From NCBI GenBank assembly GCA_013361095.1, contig JAATWA010000001.1:1776501-1840500 (forward strand): a stretch of DNA of 64,000 nucleotides. The letters are read 5' to 3'. The position numbers were made by a program, and so were the translations under genes. The DNA comes from Pseudanabaena biceps. GTDB taxonomy: Bacteria; Cyanobacteriota; Cyanobacteriia; Pseudanabaenales; Pseudanabaenaceae. Each line of letters begins with the position of its first letter. Position 1 is the stretch's first letter. The notes beneath the pieces are model-generated. The model was not told the DNA's origin and made no database searches. It worked only from the letters and a program-made list of their open reading frames with translations. Positions 46,353 through 55,284 of this stretch are shown here, piece by piece.

Positions 46353-47405
46353 ATGAACATTCCACGGCTTCTTGGCGCTGACGTTAAACCCCGCATAGCT
46401 CTCACTATAGGTGATCCCGCAGGAATCGGCACGGAAATCATTCTCAAGGCTCTAAACGATCGCACTTTACTGGCAATAGATGCCGAGTTTACAGTTTTTG
46501 GCGCGTTTCAAGTCATGACTAAAACCTATGACTTGTTAAGGAATCTTAGCAATTTACCGATGCTTAATCCCAATCATCTAAAAATCATCGATATTCCCAC
46601 ACCAGAAATTCGTTTAGGGATTGGCGATCGCGCAAGTGGGGCAGCAAGTTTTGCCTACCTCGATGCGGCGATCGCCGAGACAATGGCGGGTAAGTTTGAT
46701 GCGATCGTCACCGCACCGATCGCCAAGTCACTATGGAAACTGGCGGGGCATGACTACGCAGGTCAAACTGAGTTACTTGCCGAGCGCAGTCAAGTTAACG
46801 ACTTCGGGATGTTATTTGTTGGGAAGTCACCCCATACGGATTGGGTATTACGGACTTTGCTGGCGACAGTGCATATTCCCTTAAGTGAAGTTACTAAGCA
46901 ACTTACCCCTGAGTTAATTGAGCAGAAACTAGAGCTATTGCAGCGCTGTTTATGGCAAGACTTTGGGATTACCAATCCCCGCATTGCCATATCGGGAATC
47001 AATCCCCATAGCGGCGAGCAAGGACAACTGGGACGCGAGGAATGTGAGTGGTTGCAGCCATTAATAGAAAGCTATCGCCAGCAACATCCTAAGGTGCAAC
47101 TCACTAATCCAATCCCCCCTGACACCATGTGGATCAATCCTGCGAGAGCTTGGGGCGATCGCGATCGGGTGGGGCTTGGTTATGACGCATATCTGGCGAT
47201 GTATCACGATCAGGGCTTAATTCCCGTGAAACTGCTTGCCTTTGATAAAGCCGTCAACACGACGATTGGATTACCATTTGTCCGCACATCGCCTGATCAT
47301 GGCACAGCTTTTGATATAGCGGGTAAAGGGATTGCTGATCCAGCCAGTATGGTTGAGGCGATCAAGTTAGCGATCGCCCTAGTAAAGACTAGGCAAGCAG
47401 TTTAA
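46353..47405 (+). CDS. pdxA: 4-hydroxythreonine-4-phosphate dehydrogenase
   Basis: Oxidises 4-phosphohydroxy-L-threonine in the DXP-dependent vitamin B6 pathway. The 350-residue product shows [38 protein letters not shown], the metal histidine region [27 protein letters not shown] and [17 protein letters not shown], closing with [19 protein letters not shown]. All are standard for PdxA. It is divergent from dnaA with 75 bp between start codons, and convergent with rplI. Confidence 0.97.
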   Translation: MNIPRLLGADVKPRIALTIGDPAGIGTEIILKALNDRTLLAIDAEFTVFGAFQVMTKTYDLLRNLSNLPMLNPNHLKIIDIPTPEIRLGIGDRASGAASFAYLDAAIAETMAGKFDAIVTAPIAKSLWKLAGHDYAGQTELLAERSQVNDFGMLFVGKSPHTDWVLRTLLATVHIPLSEVTKQLTPELIEQKLELLQRCLWQDFGITNPRIAISGINPHSGEQGQLGREECEWLQPLIESYRQQHPKVQLTNPIPPDTMWINPARAWGDRDRVGLGYDAYLAMYHDQGLIPVKLLAFDKAVNTTIGLPFVRTSPDHGTAFDIAGKGIADPASMVEAIKLAIALVKTRQAV

Positions 47406-47419
47406 GTCTAATATCTCCA

Positions 47420-47460
47420 CAAAAAAGAGAGACAGCGCATCGCGCTGTCTCTCTTTTTTG
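47420..47460. terminator. Shared terminator of pdxA and rplI
   Basis: CAAAAAAGAGAGACAGCGC and complement with CATCG centre, A and T runs on both sides, 15 bp after pdxA and 6 bp after rplI on the other strand. Confidence 0.88.
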
Positions 47461-47465
47461 AGAAA

Positions 47466-47927
47466 TTATTCGGGTACAACTTGGATTTTGATTGTGGCTG
47501 AAACTTCAGCATGGAGCTTGATGGAAACATCAAAAGTACCTGTCTGGTTAATTTCAGGAATTGTAATATCGCGGTGATCGATTTCTAACATCGACTTTGC
47601 GGTAATCAATTGAGCAACTTCGCGATCGGTGACAGTCCCGAAAATAGAGTTGCCTTCACCGACTTTTTTCTTGATTATAAAGCCGCCAATGGTTGCTAGG
47701 GCTGTCTTACGGCTTTCAGCTTCTTGACGAATTGCCAATAAACGTAAACGCTCAACTTCTTTGCGTCTTTCAACTTCTTTAACAACACCAGAGGTAGCTC
47801 GAATTGCTAAACCCTGAGGTATGAGGAAATTTTGGGCATAACCAGGCGCAACGGATACTAAATCGCCAAGTTTACCTAATTTTGTAACGTTTTTGGTCAG
47901 CATGACCTGCAAATTACTCTTTGCCAT
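47466..47927 (-). CDS. rplI: 50S ribosomal protein bL9
   Basis: Large-subunit protein near the L1 stalk. MAKSNLQVMLTKNVTKLGKL from the ATG at 47925-47927 is the usual N-terminus; GYAQNFLIPQGLAIRA is the signature, then the long connecting helix (VVKEVERRKEVERLR...) and C-terminal domain (VGEGNSIFGTVTDREVAQ). The product is 152 residues. The upstream in-frame extension to 47975 has no family support. No rpsR or dnaB is adjacent. Confidence 0.97.
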   Translation of the reverse strand: MAKSNLQVMLTKNVTKLGKLGDLVSVAPGYAQNFLIPQGLAIRATSGVVKEVERRKEVERLRLLAIRQEAESRKTALATIGGFIIKKKVGEGNSIFGTVTDREVAQLITAKSMLEIDHRDITIPEINQTGTFDVSIKLHAEVSATIKIQVVPE

Positions 47928-48080
47928 GTGCTTTTGACTCTTACTGGTTTGATGAAAACTATTAGCTATGGTCAAACTACGATGTTAGAACTAATATAAG
48001 TACATTAGGATTTACGGTTTTAACCAGACTTTCTAGTATAGCGAAAAAACTGGCTTTGTAGACTCTACAAAAAATTTACG

Positions 48081-49193
48081 ATGCGGTGTTGGCAGTTATT
48101 CAAAATTTCTCGGCAAATCTTGCCTCTTGTGGTCTTGTCTCTCTCAGTGACATTGCTGCCTAGCTGTATGTCTAATCAGCCTGCTAAACCCTTTAGCTCT
48201 GAGACGATACCTACCGAAGCGATCGCCGAAATCAGCGAGATCCGTAGTTATCCTGTACGGGTCAAGTATCTCAATGCTTCTGTGACTAGACCCGCGACAG
48301 TAGGAGTATCCCTTAAAGTTAATGAGAGTATCAGTACTGAAGAAACCTCAACGGCTCAGGTCAGTTTACGCAATGGCACAATCATCCGCATTGGCGGCAA
48401 GTCTAGTCTTACCCTCAAGCCCCAAAATTTAGTGGAATTTACGGCGGGGCGCTTAGTTGCGGGTTACGGCACTGAGGTCAAGGCAACCGCTAAAGTGCAA
48501 ACTCCTTTTGGAGAAATCTCTAGCGACGGCGCTGTATATATAGAGATTCCTGCAAAAGCCGCCGAAGAACGTCACGTAATTGCCCTTGATGGCACTACAA
48601 CCGTATTGCTCAAAGGATCAACTACCGCCTTAACCTTGAATAAAGGTGAAGAAATCAGAATAAAAGCCGATGGCAAAGCCTCTGAGCCAAAGCGCATTGA
48701 CAAGGAAAGTATTGATAAACGGATTGCCAACAATAATTTACTGTTTGGATTTAATACACCACTCGCCAATCTAAATCAAATTGCTTCTGAGTTTGGTATC
48801 TCGGCAACTGTCAAGGAAGCTAAGACTATTGAATTTCGTCGTTCTGATGTCCCCAAACTCCCCAAAGAGAATAACCAGAAAAAAATAACTTATACCTCAG
48901 GGACAGCAAGTAACGATCGCGAGGAACGGCGAGACAACTCAAGCGATCGCAGACCTGAAGAACCGAAAGCGGCTAGAAGTGTCTCCACTGAGCCAAAACA
49001 GCCGCCTTCAAATCCTGCGCCACCCATAGAAACTCCACAGCCAGCCACTCCGCAGCCAGTTGAGCCACCTCCTGTGACCACTAATCCTCCCAGAGATGTA
49101 CCGCCGACACCAGCGCAACCCATCCCCATAGAGCCGCCACCTGCACCAGTGCAGCCCGAAATTGCTGCCCCTGAGCCACCTCCCAAACGGTAA
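48081..49193 (+). CDS. FecR domain lipoprotein
   Basis: A 370-residue exported protein. The signal peptide ILPLVVLSLSVTLLPSC carries a lipobox-like LLPSC, so Cys29 may be lipidated. Residues about 95-185 are a FecR-like beta domain: AQVSLRNGTIIRIGGKSSL, VEFTAGRLVAGYG, AKVQTPFGEISSDGAVYIEI. The last 110 residues are Pro-rich and unstructured, possibly spanning the peptidoglycan. Such stand-alone FecR proteins occur in cyanobacteria without known partners. Confidence 0.8.
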   Translation: MRCWQLFKISRQILPLVVLSLSVTLLPSCMSNQPAKPFSSETIPTEAIAEISEIRSYPVRVKYLNASVTRPATVGVSLKVNESISTEETSTAQVSLRNGTIIRIGGKSSLTLKPQNLVEFTAGRLVAGYGTEVKATAKVQTPFGEISSDGAVYIEIPAKAAEERHVIALDGTTTVLLKGSTTALTLNKGEEIRIKADGKASEPKRIDKESIDKRIANNNLLFGFNTPLANLNQIASEFGISATVKEAKTIEFRRSDVPKLPKENNQKKITYTSGTASNDREERRDNSSDRRPEEPKAARSVSTEPKQPPSNPAPPIETPQPATPQPVEPPPVTTNPPRDVPPTPAQPIPIEPPPAPVQPEIAAPEPPPKR

Positions 49194-49251
49194 ACAGGAA
49201 ATTTTGGTATTTTCAGAGCTAAAGGCTCTGAAAATACCAAAATTTCCTGTT
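49193..49251. repeat. Perfect hairpin, 27-bp stem
   Basis: AACAGGAAATTTTGGTATTTTCAGAGC-TAAAG-complement: arms over 20 bp, loop TAAAG. It starts right at the FecR stop codon. Confidence 0.9.
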
Positions 49252-49276
49252 ATAGCTATCGCTGTACTAGGACATA

Positions 49277-49371
49277 AAACCCAAATATTGGCTGGTGGCG
49301 CGGAGCGTCACCAGCCAATATTTCCTATAGAAGATTCGCCCGCTTTGTGAGCGAATCTTCTTCTTTGGGTT
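49277..49371. repeat. Hairpin interrupted by a second hairpin
   Basis: The first stem 49283-49323 (AAATATTGGCTGGTG arms) should be closed by AACCC on the left and GGGTT on the right. The right half of that closing arm lies about 40 bp away (TTTGGGTT, 49364-49371). Between them sits another hairpin, AGAAGATTCGC...GCGAATCTTCT (49329-49361), with TTT on both sides of the insert. Confidence 0.8.
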
Positions 49372-49475
49372 CGAGTTTTTATTAAGCCAAGGTGCTTAAA
49401 AACAATATTTTCGGTATAGCTATAATGTAGGGCGAAGGCTTAAAAGCATTTAGCTAAATTATTTAGTCAATTTCT

Positions 49476-52400
49476 ATGTTTTACGGTAGCGATATCCTAT
49501 TTAAAGATTTACAATCATTGCCCAAACAAATCAGGGTATTGATTGCAACTCGATTTCAACAAGATGCCGCTATTTACCGATATTACATTCAGTCTGATCC
49601 GACTAGTAGTTATGAGATTTTTGAAGCTGACAATATTAAAAATGCTCTGGAAATATGGCGATCGCAAAAACTAGACATTATATTAATTGACTTTAATCTC
49701 TTCGATGGCAATGGGATTGACTTTTTAGAAATAATCAGACAGGACATAGCGGAACCAAAACTACCTGTGATCATGGTTGCTAGTATTGATGATGGTATTT
49801 CTGCGGCTAACGTCATTAAGCTGGGCGCATCAGACTATTTGCTCAAAGAAGAAATTAGTGTAATTTCGCTACATCGCTGTATTCATCGGTTATTAGATCG
49901 ATTTATTTTATTTAGTCGATTGCACCGATCGCGTCAACAAGAGACATTAATTTCAGAAATTGCTCTGCGGATCCGACAATCACTTGATCTAGAAAAGATC
50001 TATACAGCGATCGTTAGAGATGTAAAAGATTTTTTGACAGCCGATCGCACGGTCATCTACAAATTTAATCCCAACCTGAGTGGCACAATTGTCGCTGAAG
50101 CCGTCGATAGTCCTTGGGATGCCAGTATAAATACGAATATTATTGATACTTGCTTTCGAGAGAATAAAGGTGGCATCTATCGTCAAGGTAGAATTTTTGC
50201 CGCCAATGACATTCTCAATGCAAATTTGACTCCTTGCCATATCGAGTTATTACAGAGATTTCAAGTCAAAGCCAACTTGGTTGTTCCCATTCTCTTACCT
50301 AAATCTCTCGAATCCTTAGAAGACATCTACACGGAAGAGAATGCCACCCTATGGGGACTGTTAATTGTCCATCAATGCTCAACTACCCGCAATTGGGAAG
50401 ATGTCGAAGCGCGACTACTCCAACAATTATCTGTACAATTAGCGATCGCGATTCAACAAGCTGAGCTATATCAAAATCTCCAGATGAGTAACTTCTTCTT
50501 AGAAGAAAAAGTAAGACAGAGGAACGAAGAACTGAGGCAAAGTGAAGAATTACTTAGAATTTCCTTTGATAATGCTCCTGTAGGCATGGCGACTATGGAT
50601 TTAGAAGGCAACTTCTTGAGTGTTAATCAAGAAATTTGCAAGATTTATGGATATGCCGCTGTAGAGTTATTAAAGCTAAAAGCGATAGAAATTACTCATT
50701 CCAATTCTGTTGAAATAACGACCAATAGTTTAAACAGCTTACTTCACAATGAGAAATCAACCGTAATTTTAGAGAAACAATACATCAATAAAAACAACAA
50801 GATCGTTGATGCAATCAGCCGTATCGGTCTAATTCGTGATGCGGAGCATCATCCTTTGCAATTTGTGGTTATTGTTGAAGACATCACCGAAAAGAAGCTC
50901 AATGAAGAGAAATTAGCGGCTGCCAAAGTTGCCGAAGCCTCTAACAAAGCTAAAAGCAATTTTCTCGCAGCTATGAGCCATGAGATTCGGACACCGATGA
51001 ATGCTGTAATCGGTATGACAGGACTATTAGCCGATACTCCACTCTCATCGCAGCAACAACAGTTTGTCTCGATTATTCACCAAGGTGGAGAGGTTCTATT
51101 ATCAGTCATTAATAAAATTCTTGATTTTTCTCAAATAGAATCTGGCAATGTCGAACTTGAGAAACATTGCTTTGATTTGTATGAGTTTATTGCCGAAATC
51201 CTTGATTTACTAGCTAATCGCTCCGTTGAAAAATCCCTAGAACTAGAATCTATCATTGCCCTCAATGTTCCTAGACAGATAGTTAGTGACTCCACTTGCT
51301 TACGTCAGATTTTAGTAAATTTGATTGGTAACGCGATCAAATTTACTGAACAAGGCGAAGTGATAATTAGCGTAGATGCAAGCCTGATCGATGCCGACAG
51401 TCTCACCTATGAGCTTAACTTTGCAGTGCAGGATACAGGTATTGGCATTGCGACAGAGGCGATCGCCCGACTCTTTAAACCATTTAATCAAGCCGACAGC
51501 TCGATTACTCGTCAATATGGCGGTACAGGACTGGGCTTAGCCATCAGCAAAGACCTATGCCAACTGCTGGGTGGTGATATCCAAGTTGAGAGCATCGTTG
51601 GACAGGGGACAACTTTCCGATTTTCAATTCCTGTGCAAGCCGTTAAAATCGAAGCTGAGGCGATCGCAACTGAATTAACTGGTAAGAAAATTTTGGTCAT
51701 CAGCGATCGCACTATCCAGCAAATTGTGACGCTTTATGGACAGTCTTGGGGAATGTCTGTCGTAGCTACTAACACAGAGATAGAAGCTTTACAAAATCTA
51801 GAGTCTAGTCACATTGATGTTGTTTTAATTGATCGTAATTTACAGTCATTTGATAGCTTGCTTTTTATCCAAAATATCAGCGCGATTTTTGCGGATTTAG
51901 CAATTATTCTCATAACATCAATCCATAGTGACGATGTCTCTGAGTCTAACTATGGAACGTTATTAACTAAGCCCGTTGCTTCATCAAGACTTTATCAGGC
52001 GCTCCTCAAAGCCTTATCTATTGATGAGAGCATCTCACCTCATTATCTAAATTCATCATCAATCGCTCATTTTGCAGAGTCGCATTCTTTTAAAATTCTA
52101 ATTGTGGAAGATAATTCCGTAAATCAAAGAATCCTCCTATTAATGTTAGAGCGTCTTGGTTATCAAGGCGACGCTGTGGGTAATGGATTGGAGGCTGTCA
52201 ATGCTCTAGCCAGACAATCCTATGATGTAATATTTATGGATGTGCAAATGCCAATCATGGATGGGCTAACAGCTTGTCAGCATATCCGCAAACTTGCTGA
52301 TCGGAGTCCTTGGATTATTGGTTTGTCAGCTAATGCCTTTAAAGAATCACAGGATAAGGCTTTAGCTGCAGGAATGGATGATTATTTAACTAAGCCTCTT

Positions 52401-52913
52401 AAAATTGAAGATTTGACAACAATTTTGCAAAAACTATCTCAACACTTAAATTCATCCGCCAGCAATGCGATCGCCTCAGAAATATCTTCTACTCACAAAA
52501 TAGAACAAGCAACTGTAACTTCTAGTGATTATTTTCAAACAAATTTTGCCATCTCAGACATACCCATAATTGATGAAAGCACTCTAGCTTACTTGGAACA
52601 ATCGATTGGTCATAAAGCATTAGCGGAAGTAGTCGAGTCCTACATAACGGAGTCTCAGCAGTCAATCACCAGAATACGAGAATATTTCAAAGAAATGGAT
52701 TTAGATAAAATCAACTTTGAGAATCATTCCCTTAAGGGTGGATGCGCGACTATGGGATTAACTCGTATGAACTCTATTTGTAAGGAGTTAAGCTCTATTT
52801 GCAAAAGTACTGATCTTGTTAGTAAAGCACAGACAATGGATATGATTTTGCAGCAATTAGAATTAGAATTCATTACGGCAAGTCAACATATTCGCCAAAA
52901 AATTTATCCCTAA
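49476..52913 (+). CDS. Hybrid histidine kinase with DXCF-type cyanobacteriochrome GAF, PAS, receivers and HPt
   Basis: A 1145-residue cytosolic kinase without membrane helices. Order: N-terminal receiver (about 17-140; phospho-Asp in IILIDFNLFDG, but the usual acidic pair is missing); bilin-type GAF with DTCF (Cys226) and TPCHIELL (Cys254-His255), KANLVVPIL and LWGLLIVHQCS; PAS (about 360-480); HisKA with His502 in [10 protein letters not shown]; ATPase ([18 protein letters not shown]); degenerate receiver (KILVISDRT, VVLIDRNL); intact receiver (KILIVEDNSVNQ, VIFMDVQMPIMDG); HPt (NHSLKGGCATMG). The cysteine pair predicts a light sensor of the DXCF class. Confidence 0.93.
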   Translation: MFYGSDILFKDLQSLPKQIRVLIATRFQQDAAIYRYYIQSDPTSSYEIFEADNIKNALEIWRSQKLDIILIDFNLFDGNGIDFLEIIRQDIAEPKLPVIMVASIDDGISAANVIKLGASDYLLKEEISVISLHRCIHRLLDRFILFSRLHRSRQQETLISEIALRIRQSLDLEKIYTAIVRDVKDFLTADRTVIYKFNPNLSGTIVAEAVDSPWDASINTNIIDTCFRENKGGIYRQGRIFAANDILNANLTPCHIELLQRFQVKANLVVPILLPKSLESLEDIYTEENATLWGLLIVHQCSTTRNWEDVEARLLQQLSVQLAIAIQQAELYQNLQMSNFFLEEKVRQRNEELRQSEELLRISFDNAPVGMATMDLEGNFLSVNQEICKIYGYAAVELLKLKAIEITHSNSVEITTNSLNSLLHNEKSTVILEKQYINKNNKIVDAISRIGLIRDAEHHPLQFVVIVEDITEKKLNEEKLAAAKVAEASNKAKSNFLAAMSHEIRTPMNAVIGMTGLLADTPLSSQQQQFVSIIHQGGEVLLSVINKILDFSQIESGNVELEKHCFDLYEFIAEILDLLANRSVEKSLELESIIALNVPRQIVSDSTCLRQILVNLIGNAIKFTEQGEVIISVDASLIDADSLTYELNFAVQDTGIGIATEAIARLFKPFNQADSSITRQYGGTGLGLAISKDLCQLLGGDIQVESIVGQGTTFRFSIPVQAVKIEAEAIATELTGKKILVISDRTIQQIVTLYGQSWGMSVVATNTEIEALQNLESSHIDVVLIDRNLQSFDSLLFIQNISAIFADLAIILITSIHSDDVSESNYGTLLTKPVASSRLYQALLKALSIDESISPHYLNSSSIAHFAESHSFKILIVEDNSVNQRILLLMLERLGYQGDAVGNGLEAVNALARQSYDVIFMDVQMPIMDGLTACQHIRKLADRSPWIIGLSANAFKESQDKALAAGMDDYLTKPLKIEDLTTILQKLSQHLNSSASNAIASEISSTHKIEQATVTSSDYFQTNFAISDIPIIDESTLAYLEQSIGHKALAEVVESYITESQQSITRIREYFKEMDLDKINFENHSLKGGCATMGLTRMNSICKELSSICKSTDLVSKAQTMDMILQQLELEFITASQHIRQKIYP

Positions 52914-52937
52914 AAGTCATCTATCTTAAGACAAATC

Positions 52938-52992
52938 AAAACCCAAGAATTGGCTGGCGGCGCTCCGCGCCGCCAGCCAATTCTTGGGTTTT
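52938..52992. repeat. Class 1 hairpin
   Basis: A 26-bp perfect stem, AAAACCCAAGAATTGGCTGG arms with CGGCGC-TCC-GCGCCG. The flanks CAAAT and ATGTCCTAG recur at other copies. Confidence 0.92.
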
Positions 52993-53023
52993 ATGTCCTA
53001 GTACACTTGTTGATAGCTATAAA

Positions 53024-53048
53024 ACAGCCTCGCCTTTGGCGAGGCTGT
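53024..53048. repeat. Small perfect hairpin
   Basis: ACAGCCTCGCC-TTT-GGCGAGGCTGT, 11-bp stem. Confidence 0.85.
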
Positions 53049-53106
53049 AATCGCGTGTTTTTCGGGATTAGAAAACGAGATACTTGAGAATATGGGATCT
53101 GCTATA

Positions 53107-53209
53107 GTTAAATAGCTAAGCGCAATTAACTATAAAATCTTAAGATTTGTGGCTTATGCAGCGCGTGTGCCACAAGTCTTGACTATTATTTACGCTCAGC
53201 TACTCATGT
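53107..53209. repeat. Class 2 MITE-like element, copy 4
   Basis: The left end is AATAGCTAAGCGCAATTAA; the complemented right end is GTAGCTGAGCGTAAAT. The centre pairs TGTGGC with GCCACA. It ends 43 bp upstream of the DHH gene start. Confidence 0.7.
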
Positions 53210-53251
53210 GCAGACTCGTAATCTTTGCAATATTATTAGGAACTTCAGACT

Positions 53252-54214
53252 ATGTCAGCCACAGTCAAGAAATATCGATTAATTACTCGTAGCGATTTTG
53301 ATGGGGTGGTCAGTGCCGTATTGCTTAGAGAATTAGACATGATTGATGAAATTCTATTTGTCCATCCCAAAGATGTTCAGGATGGAAAAGTAGAAGTCTG
53401 CGATCGCGATATTTTGACCAACCTACCGTATATTGAAGGTGCTTATTTGGTGTTTGATCACCACATGAGTGAGACGATGCGGGTGTATGACACTCCAGAA
53501 AATCACATCATTGAGGGTGAAGCGCCATCGGCTGCAAGGGTCGTCTACAACTATTACGGCGGCAAATTAAAGTTCCCTAATATCTCTCAAGCTATGATGC
53601 AAGCGGTAGATAAGTGTGACTCTGCCCAATTTGACATCGAAGACATTTTGAACCCACAGGGATGGGTATTACTCAGCTTTTTGATGGACTCTCGCACAGG
53701 CTTAGGAAGATTTCGTGAATTTACCATCTCTAACTATGCCTTAATGATGGAGCTAGTGGAAGCCTGTCGGACTTCAACTATTGAAGAAATTATGGAACTT
53801 CCCAATATCAAAGAAAGGGTAGAACTCTATCTCACTCAACAGCAAATCTTTAAAAAGCAGATTCAAAACTGTGCGGAAGTACATGACAAGTTAGTGATTA
53901 TAAATCTCCAAAATGAGTCTACAATCTATGCTGGCAACCGCTTTATGGTGTATGCACTATACCCTGAATGCAATATTTCCATACATATGATGTGGGGGAA
54001 ACAGAAGCAAAATTCTGTGTTTGCTGTTGGTAAGTCAGTTCTCAATCGTTCTTGCCCAATTAATATCGGTGAGTTGATGTTGCGCTATGAAGGCGGTGGA
54101 CATATCAATGCTGGAACCTGCCAAATTGATCACGATCAAGCAGCCGAAGTAAAACAAGAGTTGATTGATATCATTACTCGCAACAATATCGCGCCACAGC
54201 AGTTCAAGTTATAG
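53252..54214 (+). CDS. DHH-family phosphoesterase (exopolyphosphatase-like)
   Basis: A 320-residue protein of the DHH superfamily. Metal motifs are RSDFDGVVSAVLL (motif I), EVCDRDI, the eponymous FDHHMSETMR and VDKCDSAQFD. The C-terminal DHHA1 region ends with the substrate-binding GGGHINAGTCQID. Relatives hydrolyse polyphosphate, nano-RNA or cyclic dinucleotides; sequence alone does not choose among them. Length is normal. It is preceded by a class 2 element and followed by two hairpins. Confidence 0.88.
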   Translation: MSATVKKYRLITRSDFDGVVSAVLLRELDMIDEILFVHPKDVQDGKVEVCDRDILTNLPYIEGAYLVFDHHMSETMRVYDTPENHIIEGEAPSAARVVYNYYGGKLKFPNISQAMMQAVDKCDSAQFDIEDILNPQGWVLLSFLMDSRTGLGRFREFTISNYALMMELVEACRTSTIEEIMELPNIKERVELYLTQQQIFKKQIQNCAEVHDKLVIINLQNESTIYAGNRFMVYALYPECNISIHMMWGKQKQNSVFAVGKSVLNRSCPINIGELMLRYEGGGHINAGTCQIDHDQAAEVKQELIDIITRNNIAPQQFKL

Positions 54215-54232
54215 CGGTCGCCAACTGGACTA

Positions 54233-54299
54233 AAACATAAAGCCCAAAAATTGACTGGCGAAGCTCCGCTTCGCCAGTCAATTTTTGGGCTTTATGTTT
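54233..54299. repeat. Class 1 hairpin, long stem
   Basis: A stem of over 30 bp: AAACATAAAGCCCAAAAATT arms with CTGGCGAAG-CTC-CTTCGCCAG, perfect. Confidence 0.9.
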
Positions 54300-54300
54300 C

Positions 54301-54332
54301 CTAATACAAGGGGCTTAAGCCCCTTGTATTAG
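54301..54332. repeat. Perfect 32-bp palindrome
   Basis: CTAATACAAGGGGCTT and its complement with no loop. It follows the previous hairpin by one base. Confidence 0.9.
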
Positions 54333-54389
54333 CTATAGTATAGAAATCTAAAGGCTCAAAAAGAAGAGCAGCGTTATTCTTTTTGAGGT

Positions 54390-54980
54390 TTATAAGTTTT
54401 GTAATTTGGAACGTAACAAGTTAAGAGCATTGGCGCGATGGCTAATTTTAGCTTTGACTTCAGGCTCAATTTCACCAAAAGTTTGCTGGAGATTTGGCAC
54501 AAAAAAAATAGGATCGTAACCAAAGCCACCTTCGCCACGCGGAGACATAGCGATCGCACCTTTACAAGTGCCGATCGCATCAGCAAAGATTTTGCCAGTC
54601 GGATCAGAAATCGCGATCGCGCAAACAAACTGAGCTTCGCGATCGCTAACTCCACTCAGTTCCTGTAATACTCGATCAATTCGCGCTTGATCTGTATCCG
54701 CATATCTAGCAGACAATACCCCTGGAGCGCCATTGAGAGCCATTACTTCTAAACCAGAGTCATCTGCGATCGCCCATTCCTGAGTACTAATTGCCACCTG
54801 AGAAGCTTTTAAGTGGGCATTGGCAATAAATGTAAGCCCCGTTTCTTCGACATCAATGTTATCTGGTTTGGGAAGTAACTCTATCCCTAAATCGGCTAAA
54901 TAGGCGCGAAATTCTGCCACTTTGCCAGCATTACCACTTGCAATAACTAATTTTTGAAATCGCATCAAAACATCAGACAT
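54390..54980 (-). CDS. rdgB: dITP/XTP pyrophosphatase (RdgB/HAM1)
   Basis: Removes non-canonical purine nucleotides. The 196-residue product shows KLVIASGNAGKVAEFRAYL, EETGLTFIANAHLKA, ADDSGLEVMALNGAPGV, and GFGYDPIFFVPNLQQTFGE with SHRANAL near the end, all family signatures. ATG at 54978-54980; a second in-frame ATG five codons on is possible. A class 2 element ends just 20 bp upstream of the start. Confidence 0.95.
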   Translation of the reverse strand: MSDVLMRFQKLVIASGNAGKVAEFRAYLADLGIELLPKPDNIDVEETGLTFIANAHLKASQVAISTQEWAIADDSGLEVMALNGAPGVLSARYADTDQARIDRVLQELSGVSDREAQFVCAIAISDPTGKIFADAIGTCKGAIAMSPRGEGGFGYDPIFFVPNLQQTFGEIEPEVKAKISHRANALNLLRSKLQNL

Positions 54981-55000
54981 TTTTTAAACCATAAATTTTT

Positions 55001-55096
55001 TATAAGTAGCTGAGCATAATTAAAAATTAGACTCCAAACCTATGCGGCGTGCGCCATAGGTTAGATTTTATATTTAATTGCACCTAGCTACTTAAT
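55001..55096. repeat. Class 2 MITE-like element, copy 5
   Basis: The left end is TAAGTAGCTGAGCATAATTA; the complemented right end is TTAAGTAGCTAGGTGCAATT. The centre pairs AACCTATG with CATAGGTT around GCGGCGTGCGC. This is the clearest copy. Confidence 0.8.
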
Positions 55097-55131
55097 ATAC
55101 TCCCTTCCTACTAATTTATTCGCTTGACCAT

Positions 55132-55190
55132 AAAACCTAAGAGATAGTTACAGCGGCGCTTTGCGCCGCCGTAACTATCTCTTGGGTTTT
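55132..55190. repeat. Class 1 hairpin
   Basis: AAAACCTAAGAGATAGTTAC arms with one wobble, CGGCGC-TTT-GCGCCG core. Confidence 0.9.
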
Positions 55191-55225
55191 AGCTGTGTCC
55201 TAGTCACCAGTTTTGTGAAAGCATA

Positions 55226-55280
55226 AAAGTCCGCAAAGGTTGAGGCGGCGCATCGCGCCGCCTCAACCTTTGCGGACTTT
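55226..55280. repeat. Class 1 hairpin next to the DUF3352 stop
   Basis: AAAAGTCCGCAAAGGTTGAG arms, GCGGCG(C)-ATC-core, perfect. It ends 4 bp before the DUF3352 stop codon. Confidence 0.9.
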
Positions 55281-55284
55281 GCAG

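Larger units (their letters stand above)
52914..53251. other. 338-bp gene-free gap
   Basis: The gap holds a class 1 hairpin (52938-52992), a small hairpin (53024-53048) and a class 2 element (53107-53209). No protein gene is supported. Confidence 0.7.
54981..55284. other. 304-bp gene-free gap
   Basis: The gap holds a class 2 element (55001-55096) and two class 1 hairpins (55132-55190, 55226-55280), which take up most of it. Confidence 0.75.
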
